Assembly: GCF_018812025.1 (NCBI RefSeq)
Contig: NC_063050.1
Location: 8,495,539-8,559,538, forward strand
DNA: 64,000 nt
Direction: 5' to 3'
DNA from: Megalobrama amblycephala
Lineage: Eukaryota > Chordata > Actinopteri > Cypriniformes > Xenocyprididae
A program made the translations under genes and the position numbers. This document shows positions 11,652 to 24,056 of the stretch, in pieces. The notes beneath the pieces were generated by a model that was given only the letters and a program-made list of their open reading frames with translations, did no database searches and was not told the DNA's origin. Numbering within the stretch: the first letter of the stretch is position 1; every line of letters begins with the position of its first letter.

Positions 11652-12760
11652 TAAATGCAAGTCCCTGTGAACCACCATCATTTTCACACATAGAAACTTG
11701 TGACTCTGTATCATCCGATTGCTCCTCTTCCACATCCTCATCATTCAAGACGCCTAAATACGATTTTTTTTCCATTCCATCATTTGCAATTTCCAACTGT
11801 TTAGTACCTCTAGCTACTTCATCAGTAACATCAGGAGTTAAATCCATTACGCAATTCTTTGGGCCTACATTAACTACATCACCGTCATTTTCAGTGTCAA
11901 CAAGTAACGCATCATCTGAATTAACAGCACTCACCTCAACAAGTGGAACAACCTCGTCTTTGGACGCCGCAACCAGATCAACGTCATTATTTGCGACCCC
12001 ACTCTCTGATCCTGCCGCGCTCTCCTCACCTGTTTTCTTGTGTGGACACGTAAGACGCTTGTGTCCGATGTCTCCACACTCGAAACATCTTATGCTGCCA
12101 GTAGTTGCATACACCATATACAACCTTCCTTCATGTTTCACACGGAAATTAATATCCAGTGTATTCTCAGGTGATTCTAGCACCATGTAAACATACCGTC
12201 TGAAAGACGCAACGTGCTTCAGAGCCGGATGTTTACATCCAAGCGTAACAGTTTTAAAGGGACTAACAATTTTCCCAACTCACGTTGCAAAACTTCATTA
12301 GATATGAAAGGCGGGATATTTGAAACTGTTACTTTCGTTGTCAAAGTATACGGCGGAGAAAGTTGCACAAACGCATCATTAACAGTAGCACCAGTTACAA
12401 TTAAACGGTTGACAAGATTTTGTTCCTTCAAAAAAACAACAACAGCCTGATTCATGCGTGATGCCGATACAATATTCTCATGACCAATCTGATCACCAAC
12501 TGCAATTAAAACATCCTCCACAGTAGAATTATCCTCAGGAACGCACCTGAAACCATTACGGAGTGATAATGGCGGCGTCTCATCAAGAGACGCCATTCTG
12601 CCAAACAAACACCAGTATTCAACTATTTTACAATTTCCTTTCTAAATCATGTATTTTCTAGACAGAAAAACAAAAATAAATAAAGAAAAGCTAGATTTAG
12701 AAACTCTCACCACACCGCAGCTCTCACCACCACCACTCTCACCAACTCCCAGCATGCAAC

Positions 12761-12785
12761 AGAGAGTGAGAGAGAGAGAGAGAGA
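12761..12785. repeat. (GA)n tract between the two LINEs
   Basis: GA-rich tract that separates the 5' end of the full-length LINE from the 3' end of the older truncated LINE. With 5739-5766 it is one half of a GA tract split by the full-length LINE. Confidence 0.85.
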
Positions 12786-15700
12786 ATTTGAATTTTAAGT
12801 TAACCTTTATTATTATAAAAGATTTACTATTACTATAAAAAATTACAAATGATTTACATAAACAGAAAACTAAAACGATTTTTAAAAAACCGAACAAACA
12901 AACAAACAAACAAAAAAACTTTAAAACCAATGTGTCATACAGTGCACATAATTCTTCATTTAATCCCCATAATTCTTTGAACTTTGGTAGATATTTCACC
13001 AACTTATAGTATGCATACTCCACCCTCAATCGAGAAGCTACAAAACCTAAAACCATAGACACAACACTTACTGCCCCAACAGTCTGTTTTTTCTTGTCTT
13101 CCAAATGACCAATTTTGCAGTGCCAGATGAAAAAAAAAAAAAAAATCTTTTGAACAATACTTTGGCCCAAAAATGAACAATTGAAAAGAAAATTCCTCAC
13201 ACAGTGACAACAACCAATTACTAAATGAATCAAAAAGATTAACCAATCATGAACACTGTACAAAAAGATGAAAAACTGACTCTGCCTCAAAAAGGACATC
13301 CCACCACAACATGACAGCTTTCATCTTCCACTCAGTCTTCCACTCAGTCTTCCACAGCCACACTTACAATAATGGAGGAAAATATATATCCATGCCCCTC
13401 CACCCATTCATTTAGGACAACTTCATAGTGTGCTCTCAAGTCCTTGAATATCTCTGCAGGTCACTGTTATAAAAAACGGATTGATTTCACACCACTTCTT
13501 TGGCTCAAATCTCACACATTACTTCTCAGGATCTGTCCCAGCTTATTACACCCAGCCGCTGACAGTCGAGCTCACATATTTTAAGAGGACAACACTCTTG
13601 AAGGTAAAAAGGAGTTCAAAAACAGTGGTTCCTTTAATAACCAAGACCAGCAGGTAGTCACATAGTGACAGTAGTCACATGAATCATATATGATCCTCCT
13701 TCATGTTTTATTTGAAAGGAGACTGTAACCAATTTAGCACATGTACGTCTGCAAGATGTCTGTTAAAGATCACTTCATCTGGAAAGCATCTGCTGTGTAC
13801 AAACAGCTGATAGAGGTCTTTAAGATGTCTGTTTTACATGCACTCTATCATAAACATCTTAAAGACAAATTCGAAACAACTATTTGACATCTGACAGGAA
13901 CGTCCTTTTGCAGATGAGTAAACACTCAAAAAAAAAAATGTCTTCCAGATGTAAACATGTACATCAAATAGACATCTCAGAGATGTATGTGTGCTATCAG
14001 GGTACCATCAGGTGATTTTAAAAACATGTAAACCTGTCTCCTCCCAGCCAACACACCATGGTGGGGCCCAGATGGGTGTCACCTGGGCAGCCTAACTGGG
14101 GCCCAGCCGGTTTTGTCCACGGTTTCCATGGAGGCCCCACATGGGTTAGCCCAGATGAACTGAACACTGCTCAGTGTGCACACTACAGGCTGTTAAATGA
14201 AACACAGAAACATGCTGGAGTTAATGAGATAATTAGGTGATAACGAGCAGAATCACTGAAGGACAGAGAAACAACAAGAACTACAACTTCAGCCACAGCC
14301 TTCGATTAAATCAACTGAAGATAAAAGACATTAAATCTCTAAAGATCTGATTAAACATCTTCACAAACAGCATTACCAGCTTCACTTATCACTAACCAGA
14401 CTGACTATATTTCTGACATTCATCTACAAAAGTTGTTATTGAGAATTACCAGAGGATTAGATGTTGATGATTTGTTGAAAATAAGTTTGGTTTGATGTCA
14501 CCATGATCGAGGTCAGCGCTTACTTCAGTTAGGCAGTTTGACTCTTAACTATAACTTTAAATTTTTTCTATGGCTGTTTGTTATGGCAAGAAAAGCAAGA
14601 GACAATGTGGTCGGTTGCTAAATGATAAAAATATAGTCATCATTTAGTGGCTTAATTCACTGATCTAATGACTGAGCTTTTTATGAGCAAAATGTGATTA
14701 ACTTTGTGCTGAATCTTTTATGGAATTACAACAATAAAAATGTTTTAATCAGAAAATTTGAAAAATATATTGTTCACTAAACACTTCAAACCTTCTGCAA
14801 GATTCACTTACACAGACATCAAGAATCAGCGTATGAATCTCAACAATGGTGACATGCTTCATGCTGCAATGCATTCTGGGAGCCATGGATGAGTTTTGTA
14901 TGAGGCACCCAGAATGCATTGCAGCATGAAGCATGTCACCATTGTTGAGATTCATACGCTGATTCTTGATGTCTGTGTGTGACTATGTCTTGCAGCTGTT
15001 TTAAACCATTTAATGTACATTGTATTTTTTTTCAGATTTATTATTTTGATCTGGTTTTTATAACTTTTTTTTTAGCTGTTCTGGAGAAGATCCAGCAAAA
15101 AATTAATAACTTTGTTTTCATATACAGCTCAGCCATTAGATCAGTGAACAAAGCCACACCATGATGACAATTAGGTTCATATCATTGAACAGCTGACAAC
15201 AGCTAAACACATTGTTTCTTGCTTTTCTTGCCATAACAAACAGCAAGATCAGCCAGAGAAAACATTGAAAGTTATAGTTAAGAGTCAAACTGCCTAACTG
15301 AAGTAAGCGCTGACCTCGATCACGGTAACATCAAACCAAACTTATTTTCAACAAATCATCAACATCTAATCCTCTGGTAATTCTCAATAACAACTTTTGT
15401 AGATGTTTGTCAGAAATAAAGTCAGTCTGGTTAGTGATAAGTGAAGCTGGTAATGCTGTTTGTGAAGATGTTTAATCAGATCTTCAGAGATTTAATGTCT
15501 TTTATCTTCAGTTGATTTCATCGAAGGCTGTGGCTGAAGTCGTAGTTCTTGTTGTTTCTCTGTCCTTCAGTGATTCTGCTCGTTATCACCTAATTATCTC
15601 ATTAACTCCAGCATGTTTCTGTGTTTCATTTAACAGCCTGTAGTGTGCACACTGAGCAGTGTTCAGTTCATCTGGGCTAACCCATGTGGGGCCTCCATGG

Positions 15701-16300
15701 AAACTGGGTGCAAAACTGGCTGGGTCCCAGTTAGGCTGCCCAGGTGACACCCATCTGGGCCCCACCATGGTGTGTTGGCTGGGCTATAAGACATAACATG
15801 CTTCAATGCCGGGTTTTTACACACCAGAGAAATCACTCTGAAGTCTGAACAGACTCACAATCTTGTCAAAGAGCAGTAATTCATGCTCTAATACATCATC
15901 AGAGGTACGGCGACACATTTGAAATCACTACTTTACTAGATGTATTTGTATCCCTGTGTCAGTCACTTGATTAATAAGATGTTATTCATTCTGGAAATAT
16001 TCTCATGGCCTTCATTCTCTAGAACATCCTCCACCATCACTCTGTTCTCCGGCACACACCTAAAGCCACTGCACAGAGAAATGGATGGTGTCTCTGTGTG
16101 GATCCCCATCCTCCTATCCTCCTATCCTCTTACACTACTCACACTTTTCTCACAAAAATTTGATCAATACCAAACCATGCAAGAAAAAAAAAAGAAAGAA
16201 AGAAACATATTGGGGAAAAAAAAGTGGTGAACTTTCACAACTTGACTCTTTGTCAAGACTCTTGCCCAACACCGCTCTCACCCACAACCTCCCAGCATGC
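12786..16300 (-). mobile_element. Older deleted Tx1-type LINE, copy 1
   Basis: Minus-strand remnant with the same 3' end (ATTTGAATTTTAAG) as the full-length LINE. It retains the C-terminal end of ORF2 (12890-13300, e.g. LRVEYAYYKLVK and LWGLNEELCALYD, which align with the full-length copy), a central non-coding part, and the N-terminal end of ORF1 (about 16000-16090, reading GFRCVPE). Most of the coding region is deleted. A 1.74 kb palindrome (14043-15783) is inserted in it. A second copy without the palindrome lies at 35796-37440. Confidence 0.75.
14043..15783. mobile_element. 1.74 kb near-perfect palindrome (fold-back element)
   Basis: The two halves are inverted copies of each other for about 840-860 bp. 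Termini are CCCAGCCAACACACCATGG and its complement; the centre is a spacer of about 27 bp between GCATTCTGGG (14871) and CCCAGAATGC (14908). The related LINE copy at 35796-37440 lacks it (joining point near 36930), which fixes it as an insertion. No transposase frame is visible, and I could not find a clean target duplication. Confidence 0.8.
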
Positions 16301-16758
16301 ATGTGTGTATTAATAAAGAGGGAAGTCAAACTATTTCTTCACACAGGCTTCACATGAACACACAGACGCAGAACAAACGTGCGCAGATAAAACTCATGTT
16401 ATTTTACAAAGATTTTCTCAGATTAATTCTATTTAAAAGGCTTAGTTTAATGTTTTTCCAGAACTGTAACATTTAATGTTTTTAACAGATTGAAGCTTTT
16501 TTTCAGTGTATCACATTAATTTTAAAGATACTGATGTTGAAAACAGCAGCGGTTCCCATAGTAACTGTATAAACAGTGCAGACTGATTAATTTAGCTCTT
16601 AAATGATGTCATCTCCTTTAGCTGTGCGCTGATACATCAGTTATAGATTCATTGTATTTCTAGTTTTACTGATTTATATGTGATCTTTCTCCCCAGTGTG
16701 ATCTTTAATGAGATAAAATGCTTTTGGCTTAATTAACTTATTGCCTATTGCAGAAAAG

Positions 16759-16833
<75 letters not shown>

Positions 16834-17050
16834 ACTTGAGAGCATAAATGGATTATTTGGTCAGTCTGAGCTCTACATAATAACTTTGGCTCAACCAATG
16901 GAGTGATTATGGGGCGGGGCTATCAGTTTGTCTGACCAATGAAATGATAGTCATCAGTATTTGAATCATGTTTGAAAACAGTCATTTGTGATTGTGTTTG
17001 AAGACACTAGTGACCTATAAAATAAACACTTCACCTTTAAACCAGAAAAT
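16301..17050. other. Displaced PL promoter-flank sequence
   Basis: Starts with ATGTGTGTATTAATAAAGAGGG, which continues the sequence found after the GA tract in the PL2 and orphan-exon promoters. It shares long identity with 37441-37842, so it is part of the tandem PL duplication unit. A (GAAA)n tract lies at 16757-16834. I see no gene in it. Confidence 0.6.
16757..16834. repeat. (GAAA)n microsatellite
   Basis: About 78 bp of GAAA units. The homologous position in the other duplicate carries a longer AAAG tract (37843-37929). Confidence 0.95.
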
Positions 17051-17128
17051 GAAAGTTTTACCTCAGATTGAATTGAGATGCTCCAAAAACAGAGAAAACA
17101 ATATAAGAGTGCTTATGAGTGAGATCAC

Positions 17129-17134
17129 TTTATT
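17129..17134 (-). promoter_or_regulatory. Polyadenylation signal of PL2
   Basis: Minus-strand AATAAA about 230 bp beyond the PL2 stop, aligned with that of PL1. Confidence 0.6.
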
Positions 17135-17362
17135 TTTATATTGCTTTCCATATTCACTATTGCTTCAAAGCAGCTTTACAAAAAAAATCACGAATTACTG
17201 TCTTAAATCCACAAGTGAGCAACTGCAGCAAGCAAAAACTAAAAATATATATATTAAAAAACTTCATTAAATGTTTCAAGAACATCTGTTTAGACAGTAT
17301 TTGGTGCTCAATGTTGATCTTGAACTCTGTTTACTGCACATCTGTCTGACCAGATAAATCAA

Positions 17363-19250
17363 TCACTTTATACACATTCTCAGATGTTGAGATTCAACTG
17401 ATGATGATGAAGATGATGATGAAGATGAAGATGATGATGTAGTTTCTGGAAAGTCTGTATATAAAACAATGAAACAATGAATTTCTAAAGGATGTTTTTT
17501 TTCACACCCAGAACTTGACACACTTTTCTCATGATACAGACACTTGTTACTGATGTCATTCACACACTCACTGCCCAGAATTCATGTTTGCTGACACTTA
17601 GAAAAAAAGAGTTGCGAGTTTGTTTGATTTCACACTGAATAATACAGTACATAATGTTACTGGATGAACACCATTTACTGCAGTTAAAACACTGTAGTAA
17701 TACAAATTAATTGTTTTAATTGCATTATAGTTAATATCAGTGAGAAAATCACCTGTACCTGTAACATGGATCAGGACTCGTGTGATGAAGCTCTTGTGTC
17801 CTTGATCAGACTGAACTCCACACCAGTATTCTGAATGTTGTTCAGTCACATGACTGATGCTTCCCGTCAGGAGCTCCTCTTCTCTGTCATCATACAGCTG
17901 GATCTTTCCCTCAGGACTCCATCTTCTGCTCTCCTTCACAGACGTCTCTTCAGCACAGAGATCAGCTCCAGATCTCCAGCAGAGAAACTTCACATCACTA
18001 ATGTGGGATTGTGGGTATTTGCAGCTGATGTTCACAGATCCTCCTGCAGCAGCTGATAGACTGATGCTCTTCACACAACAATCATCTGTTTCAGATCCAA
18101 ATCAAGTGCAGCAATGTTACAATGACCAGATATATTCATGGATTCTGTCAAATAATGCAGAAATGAATGAAAGCGTCTCACCGTCTCTGATGATCAGATT
18201 AAACTCAGAGAAGAAACTGTATTCTTCAGAAACTTTGACTGTAATCTGATATTCTCCAGAGTCGTTCTCATTCAGATCTCTGATAAACACACGTAAGAGA
18301 CCTGCAGATCTGTCATCCTGAACGGAGAATCGTCTGTCCTGTTCCCATCCTGCTGCTCTGCTAGTGTTTGTTACAGTAAAACATTGACCTCCAGTTTTAC
18401 AGAAATATTTCACATGGTACACGTGTTTCATCTCATATTTGTAGTTTATAATGACGTTTCCTCCTGAATATCCTCTCACACTCCTGATTGGTTGACCTGT
18501 TGAACACAAACTCAGATTATTTGTCATTTTGTTCTCAATATAAACACATATCTGCTCACTTTACTGCAACATTTATGAATGAAGATTATGAGTGTAAATC
18601 TTATCAGGAGATAAAAAGGTTATTGATGGAGTCTGTTATGAGTTTCACGTGTGAACGGCAGTAATTACAGTCAGTGTTGAGTATCGTGATGTTGTGGAGA
18701 TCATCATGGGTTTGAGGCTCTCAGTTACTCACCTCTTATAACCTTCAGATTCACTTCAGTGTGGAAATCATAACTAAATCTTTCAGCTCCACACCAGTAC
18801 GTCCCAGAATCCAGTTCTCTCAGATCTCTGATGGTCACAGTGAAGACTGCTGAACTTGTGTCGTCATACAGAGAGAATCTTCCAGAACGAACCCATTTAT
18901 TTTTCTCATCAGTCTTGATTTGGTATATGCACTCTGGCCACTGTACTTTACAAAAATACTTTTCATATGCTGTATATCCTCTATCATATTTGCATGTGAT
19001 CGTGACTCCTCCTCCTGAATATCCCGTCACACTGATGGAGCTCACGACTCCTACAACAAACCAGCATCAAATACACTTTAATATATTTATGAGACTACAC
19101 AGAAATGAACTTTCTTCAGCAGTCACTAGAACATCATGAAGTGAAGTGAAAGACTCTCCTCATCAAATCTGTGCTGTTTTTAGTGATTTACTCTGAGTTC
19201 AGATTCTTACCAGGAATCATCAGCAGAGTGAAAGTCAAGATGATCTTCAT
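17363..19250 (-). CDS. PL2: three-Ig-domain CD300/pIgR-like protein, predicted secreted
   Basis: Five minus-strand exons: 19211-19250 (signal), 18733-19050 (V1), 18182-18496 (V2), 17759-18085 (V3), 17363-17454 (tail), all phase 1, about 363 residues. V1 shows ITCKY, KYFCKVQWPEC and SGTYWCG. V3 is nearly identical to that of PL1. V2 keeps the usual C-strand motif KYFCKTGGQC, which PL1 and PL3 have changed, but like them it lacks the strand-B cysteine (NYKY) and strand-F cysteine (EYQI). The tail has about 13 serines and ends VESQHLRMCIK with no membrane segment. The promoter is the clean, LINE-free version of the family promoter. Function is inferred from the family: a soluble immune recognition protein or decoy. 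Confidence 0.8.
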
Positions 19251-19391
19251 TCTTCTCTCTTATTAAATGATCTTCTCTGTTGTCAGTAGATTCAGTTCTT
19301 CTGAAGCTCTCGATGTGTGTTCAGATGAGTTTTGAGTGTTTCTTTCCTGGTTACATGTTTAACATGAAGTGCTGAATGTGACGGAGACTCC

Positions 19392-19401
19392 CACTTCCTC
19401 T
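19392..19401 (-). promoter_or_regulatory. ETS/PU.1-like box of PL2
   Basis: Minus-strand AGAGGAAGTG, 142 bp upstream of the ATG, next to the GA tract. Confidence 0.5.
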
Positions 19402-19435
19402 GAGAGAGAGAGAGAGAGAGAGAGATTAATAAAGA
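19402..19435. repeat. (GA)n tract, empty LINE site
   Basis: GA tract followed directly by TTAATAAAG. In PL3 the same junction is split by a LINE, so this copy represents the unoccupied site. Confidence 0.8.
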
Positions 19436-22400
19436 TTAATAAAGAGGGAAGTGAAAGTAAGACATCTGATGGACACAAACGCAATCAGCAGCGGTTCACA
19501 CGATCAATTAAATGCACATTTCTGACAGATTAATATGGTAAATATTTAAATGGTAAACATTTACATTTTGATAATAGTCTAAACATTAAAATGAAAATTA
19601 ATTTAAGACTCAAAATTTATGTACTTGTTTACTTATTAGCATATTACGTCAGACACATTATCATTGAAAATAAGTGAATTGACTGAATTCACATTCATAA
19701 ACCTCACCTTCTGTTGTTTTAATACTAAATATCATCATAAGTTAAACATAATATCAATAAATACACTGTTAGCAATTTCTGTAAATTACACAGTATTTTA
19801 CTGTAATATGAACTGTATTTTACTGTAAAACAGTTATACAGTATGTTACTGTATTTAAAAGTTGCATTATGGGAAATATCCCATTGGCATCAATAACATA
19901 CAGTATTTTTCATTTACTGTAAACTGAAATACAATAAAAACAAATGAGCGTGAAAACTGACCAATCACAGAGAGGCTTATTTTTCCGCTTGGAGAAAGAA
20001 GAAAAGGAAGACACTGATGCAAGAACCAGGCAGCAACAAAGGTGTGTACAAATATTCCTGCTTTTTATTAAAATAATTTGTATTTTTGGTTTAACTAAAA
20101 GTGTACGTATATGAGTCCATCTTGCCGGGTGTTAGAAAGTAACACTGAAGCAGTGTTAAAGTTAATGAGATAATTGATTGATGATTGAGTGATGATTGAC
20201 AATTAGTGGAGACACCTGATGATAATAAGCAGAATCACTGAAGGAAAGAGAGAAAAAAGGTGTTAATTAACGTTTTATGAATTTTTCATTTCAAGTCACC
20301 ATGAAAGAGGTCAGCGTTTGCTTTAGTTGGGCTCTTGACTCTTTACCTTTTATTATTAATTTATCTCTGGTTGCTCCAACTTTGTGTTTGTAAAGCACAT
20401 TTGTTATGGTCAGAGAAAATATGATCTGGTTACAATATGTTTTGGTGATGATATTGTCATCGTGCGATGGCCTGGTGTCGTTTAGTGTCAAAATCTCTGA
20501 CCATATGCTTGATGTGTAGCTTTAGTATTAATGATTGTAGTCCTGTGATTTTACAGCTTGAGATCCAACAGTAGTAGAAACTTTTTTTTTTTTAAGAATA
20601 CATTATGCACTGAAGCTTCAGTGTTTAAACACACACAGACATCAAGAATCAGCATCTGATTCTCAAGAACGGTGACGATAAATAAATACAAAATACTGAC
20701 AAACAGATCAACTCTGAACATCACAAAACAAGCTACTGTCACAACATAACAACAGAGAAATAAAGCAAACATGAACAATCTACGAAAATTACAGGACAAT
20801 TCAGCTGCATAATTTATTCATGCAGCAATGCATGATGGGAGCCATGGATGAGTTTTGATTGGTGGCTCCCATCATGCACTGCAACATGAAGCACTTTGTT
20901 TGATTGTCACCATTGTTGAGGGTCATATGCTGATTCTTGATGTCTGTGTGTGTTTAAAAAAACCCCTTCAGATTATAAAAGCTCTGCTGGAACTCAAGCG
21001 GTAACAGAGATGTACTGTAAAGAAATTTTATAAAATCTATGTAAGCGGATAATACTGGATGTCACCAATGAATCTGACCATTTCACAATGAGAAAACACA
21101 ACCATTATGACTGCGCTTCCCAAAGCATTGTAAACCTAAATTGATCAATTTTGGCTCACAGCACTTTTGGGAAATGCAGTCCAGTTTCTCTGGCCATAAC
21201 AAATGTGCTCTACAAACACAAAGTTGGAGCAGCCAGAGATAAATTAATGTTAATAAATAGAGTCAAGAGCCCAACTAAAGGAAATGCTTTTCACCATCAT
21301 GGTAAAAACTAAACTTTCATTAAAACATTAACATCTAAACATCTGTTCATTCTCAGTAAGAACTTTTGTTGATGTATGACAGAAATCAAATCAAACTGGT
21401 TAATAATAAGTGTAATAATGTTTAATGGCTGGAAGTCAGTTGTAGATGTTGTGTCTCGCTCTTTTTCTCTTGTTGTTTCTTCAATGATTCTGCTTATTAT
21501 CATCAGGTGTCTCCACTAATTGTCAATCATCACTCAATCATCAATCAATTATCTCATTAACTTTAACACTGCTTCAGTGTATGAGAGCAAACACATTCCA
21601 CTGCGGAGAGTTATTTTAAATTTGTAAGTTTTTAAGATTGTTCTTATGACTGAATTTGTTCATTAATTGTTTTAAAATGCTGTAATGTTAAACGTTTATG
21701 TATAAATGTTACTGCAGGCTTGGGGAATATCAGATTTTGTGAAGAAAACTGAAAGTTCAGACTGCAAGAATATTAAAATGTTATTTCAAGTATTACAATT
21801 GAACAATTAAAAACAAAATTATAAACGTTATACAGTTGTCATTGTCTTTTTTATTATTTACTGAGACCTGTTAAAATACAGTAATTTACAATTTGTACAG
21901 CTTTATAGTAAATAGAAACAGTGGACAATGAATTACAGGAAATTTTACAGTGTAAAGTTATATGTTTTTGATTGTATTAAAATATATTTCTAGAGAAAAG
22001 ACCTTAAAATTATTGTATTTTTTACAGCAAAAAAAACTATACTGTAAATATGTTTACAGCAAGTTAAATGGTACTGTAAATACTGTATTAATACAGTACT
22101 TTTACTGTAAGTTGAATTTACAGTAAGTTACTGGCAAACTGCTGCCAGTAAGTTACTGTAATTTCTACAGGAAGTTTTTTACAGTGTACCACTTTTTGAA
22201 AGGGTCAATATTGTCCCGACCACTTTTTGAAACCTCTCGCGGCACGGATATGTAATACAAAAGAAACAGCTCTAGTTGATTATCAGTTTGAGTTAATAAT
22301 AGGCGATCTGGCGCTAGAATGTGTTGTTTTTGAAATCTTGTTGAGCGCTCGTTGTCGCTGCTATCAGAGGCGCTACAGTGTTCTCTTGGCGCTCGTGCAC

Positions 22401-23450
22401 TGAGCCGTGTTCACACGGACGAGCGCTTCAATCTATCGCTCTGTTGCAGAGACTCTCTTGTTAGGTTGAAATCACAAAACAAAATAGCTACACATAAACG
22501 TATCCCTGCTCTTTATATACAATCACTGATGAACATCTTTGGTTTTAATGAGAAAAAAAAAATCATTCATGGTTGGGTTAGAACCCAGAACCTCTTGCAT
22601 GCTAAATGAAAATGCTGCCACGAGTCTATCAGGACAACCTTATAAGAATTGTGGATCCTCATATTTATTAACTAATGTACATACTCTCGGGACTAATGGC
22701 ATATTGTATTATAGCAGATGTAAGGAAAAAACTATCATGTTAATTTACGCCACTGCAAACAGCATCCCCAGCTTCACTTATTACTAACCAGATTGACTTG
22801 ATTTATGTTAGACATCAACAAAGGTTGTTATTGAGAATTAGCAGAGGTTTTAACTCTGTTTCATTTGAAGTCACCATAATGGTGAATAGCTGTTCCATTA
22901 GTTGGGCTCTTCACTCTTAATATTCATTTGTTATATCTGACTGCTGTGACAATGTGTTTGTTAAACACATTTGCAGTAGTAGTGAAAGCTAAACAAAACA
23001 ACTTCAGGTGATGATAGCTGTCTGGTGAATGTTTTGTGAGCATCATGAAATGGGCCATCATTTGAATCTAACAACTGTGATTCATCTACATTATAAACTC
23101 TGTGCAGCAGGGGTGCCTGAAAAATACTGTAAAATAACGGTTATTTTACATTATTTTCTGGCGCTCCTGCTGCCAGAAAAGTGCCGTCTTTTCATGGGAT
23201 TTTTTTTACAGTTTATCTATGCTTTTTTTCTGACAGTATTTTTCTGTTTTTAAACGGACGTTTTCTGGCGCCCCTGCGCCCCTGTGTACTGTAAATATGT
23301 GTACAGCAAGTTAAATTGTACTGTAAATACTGTATTAATACAGTATTTTTACTGTAAGTTCAATTTACAGTAAGTTACTGGCAAACTGCTGGCAGTAAGT
23401 TACTGTAATTTCTACAGGAAATTTTTTACAGTGTATATAAGTGAATTCTC
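19436..23450. repeat. Compound of nested non-coding transposable elements
   Basis: From 19436 to about 19740 the sequence is PL upstream flank, homologous to 38282-38468. From 19766 to about 22187 it is an element bounded by inverted-repeat-like ends (CACTGTTAGCAATTTCTGTA... and ...TTTCTACAGGAAGTTTTTTACAGTGT) rich in ACTGTAAAAT words, with a large palindrome inside. A second partial copy of the right end finishes at about 23436. No coding capacity is visible. Confidence 0.55.
20141..21580. mobile_element. 1.44 kb imperfect palindrome, same family as 14043-15783
   Basis: Outer arms AACACTGAAGCAGTGTTAAAG (20141) and CTTTAACACTGCTTCAGTGT (ending 21580) are inverted copies, and the pairing continues inward to a centre near 20855 (GATGGGAGCC / GGCTCCCATC). 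The central spacer and the inner arm words (GATAAT, CAGAATCACTGAAGGA) are shared with the 14-kb palindrome, so both belong to one fold-back family. More diverged in its arms, therefore older. Confidence 0.7.
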
Positions 23451-23806
23451 ATTCATAAACCTCACCATCTCTTCATTTTTCCAGCGTATCTTTGTTTGAA
23501 TGACTCTTTTACTGCTTCAGTGAATCTGGTCTCCACAGGGACGCACATGAAACACATCAGATTAAACCTGCTGGAAACCACAAACCACGAAAGAGAGACA
23601 CAAAACTGAAACTGAAGTGTGGAAGTCTGGAGGACTGAAGCAGCTCCATCTAGTGTTTAGATGATGTTCAGCACCATGGAGAGCAACTGATCACATGACT
23701 GAGATTCATCACCACACACATTCGGAGTCTGACCTGAAGATCTCCTGTTCTCATAGACATGAAATTACACTTCTGAAACATCTTATAACACTGAATAACG
23801 GTCCAC

Positions 23807-23812
23807 TTTATT
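23807..23812 (-). promoter_or_regulatory. Polyadenylation signal after the orphan tail
   Basis: Minus-strand AATAAA at the position equal to 42991-42996 in the PL4 duplicate. Confidence 0.5.
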
Positions 23813-24056
23813 GTTGTGATGAACAATTATCTTTACACAAATACACACATTTTAAGTATAAGCAAGTTACATTACATGAGCATGAACAATAGTTATTGAG
23901 TAAATAACAAATGGGTGAGATCTAACATAAATCTGCTGTAATCACTGACTCATAACTGCATATAATGACTCTGATCCTGATCAACACTGAAGATGAACAT
24001 CATCAGGACCGTCTGTGTCATTCAGTACAGGATGATGGAGCGTGAACTTATTCACT

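Larger units (their letters stand above)
9810..12608 (-). pseudogene. LINE ORF1 with CCHC knuckle, split by transposon
   Basis: ORF1 runs 12608-12219, 12186-11654 and, after the inserted mariner-like element, 10089-9810. The N-terminal piece (MASLDETPPLSLRNGFRCVP...) matches degraded ORF1 remnants at about 16000-16090 and 37150-37240. The middle piece has a zinc knuckle, CFECGDIGHKRLTCPHKK, expected for nucleic-acid binding, followed by an acidic linker. The reading breaks once near 12190-12219 (frameshift) and again at the transposon. The stop lies just before the ORF2 start region. Confidence 0.75.
5767..12760 (-). mobile_element. Full-length Tx1/L1-type non-LTR retrotransposon, degenerate
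   Basis: About 7 kb LINE on the minus strand: 5' UTR 12609-12760, ORF1 12608-9810 (interrupted by a DNA transposon), ORF2 9802-5857, very short 3' UTR. The 3' end reads ATTTGAATTTTAA next to a (GA)n tract, and the 5' end touches another (GA)n tract, so it was inserted into a GA microsatellite. ORF1 has an RNA-binding-like region and a CCHC knuckle; ORF2 has an AP-type endonuclease and a reverse transcriptase. The order of domains and the sequence style fit the Tx1 group of the L1 clade. Several frameshifts make it non-autonomous now. Confidence 0.85.

Noticed and set aside
14058..14240. Open frame MVGPRWVSPGQPNW..., repeated inverted at 15586-15768
   Set aside because: Two copies exist only because they are the two arms of the palindrome; no other coding evidence.
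16674..16898. Minus-strand frame rich in FLSFFLSF
   Set aside because: Translation of the GAAA microsatellite.
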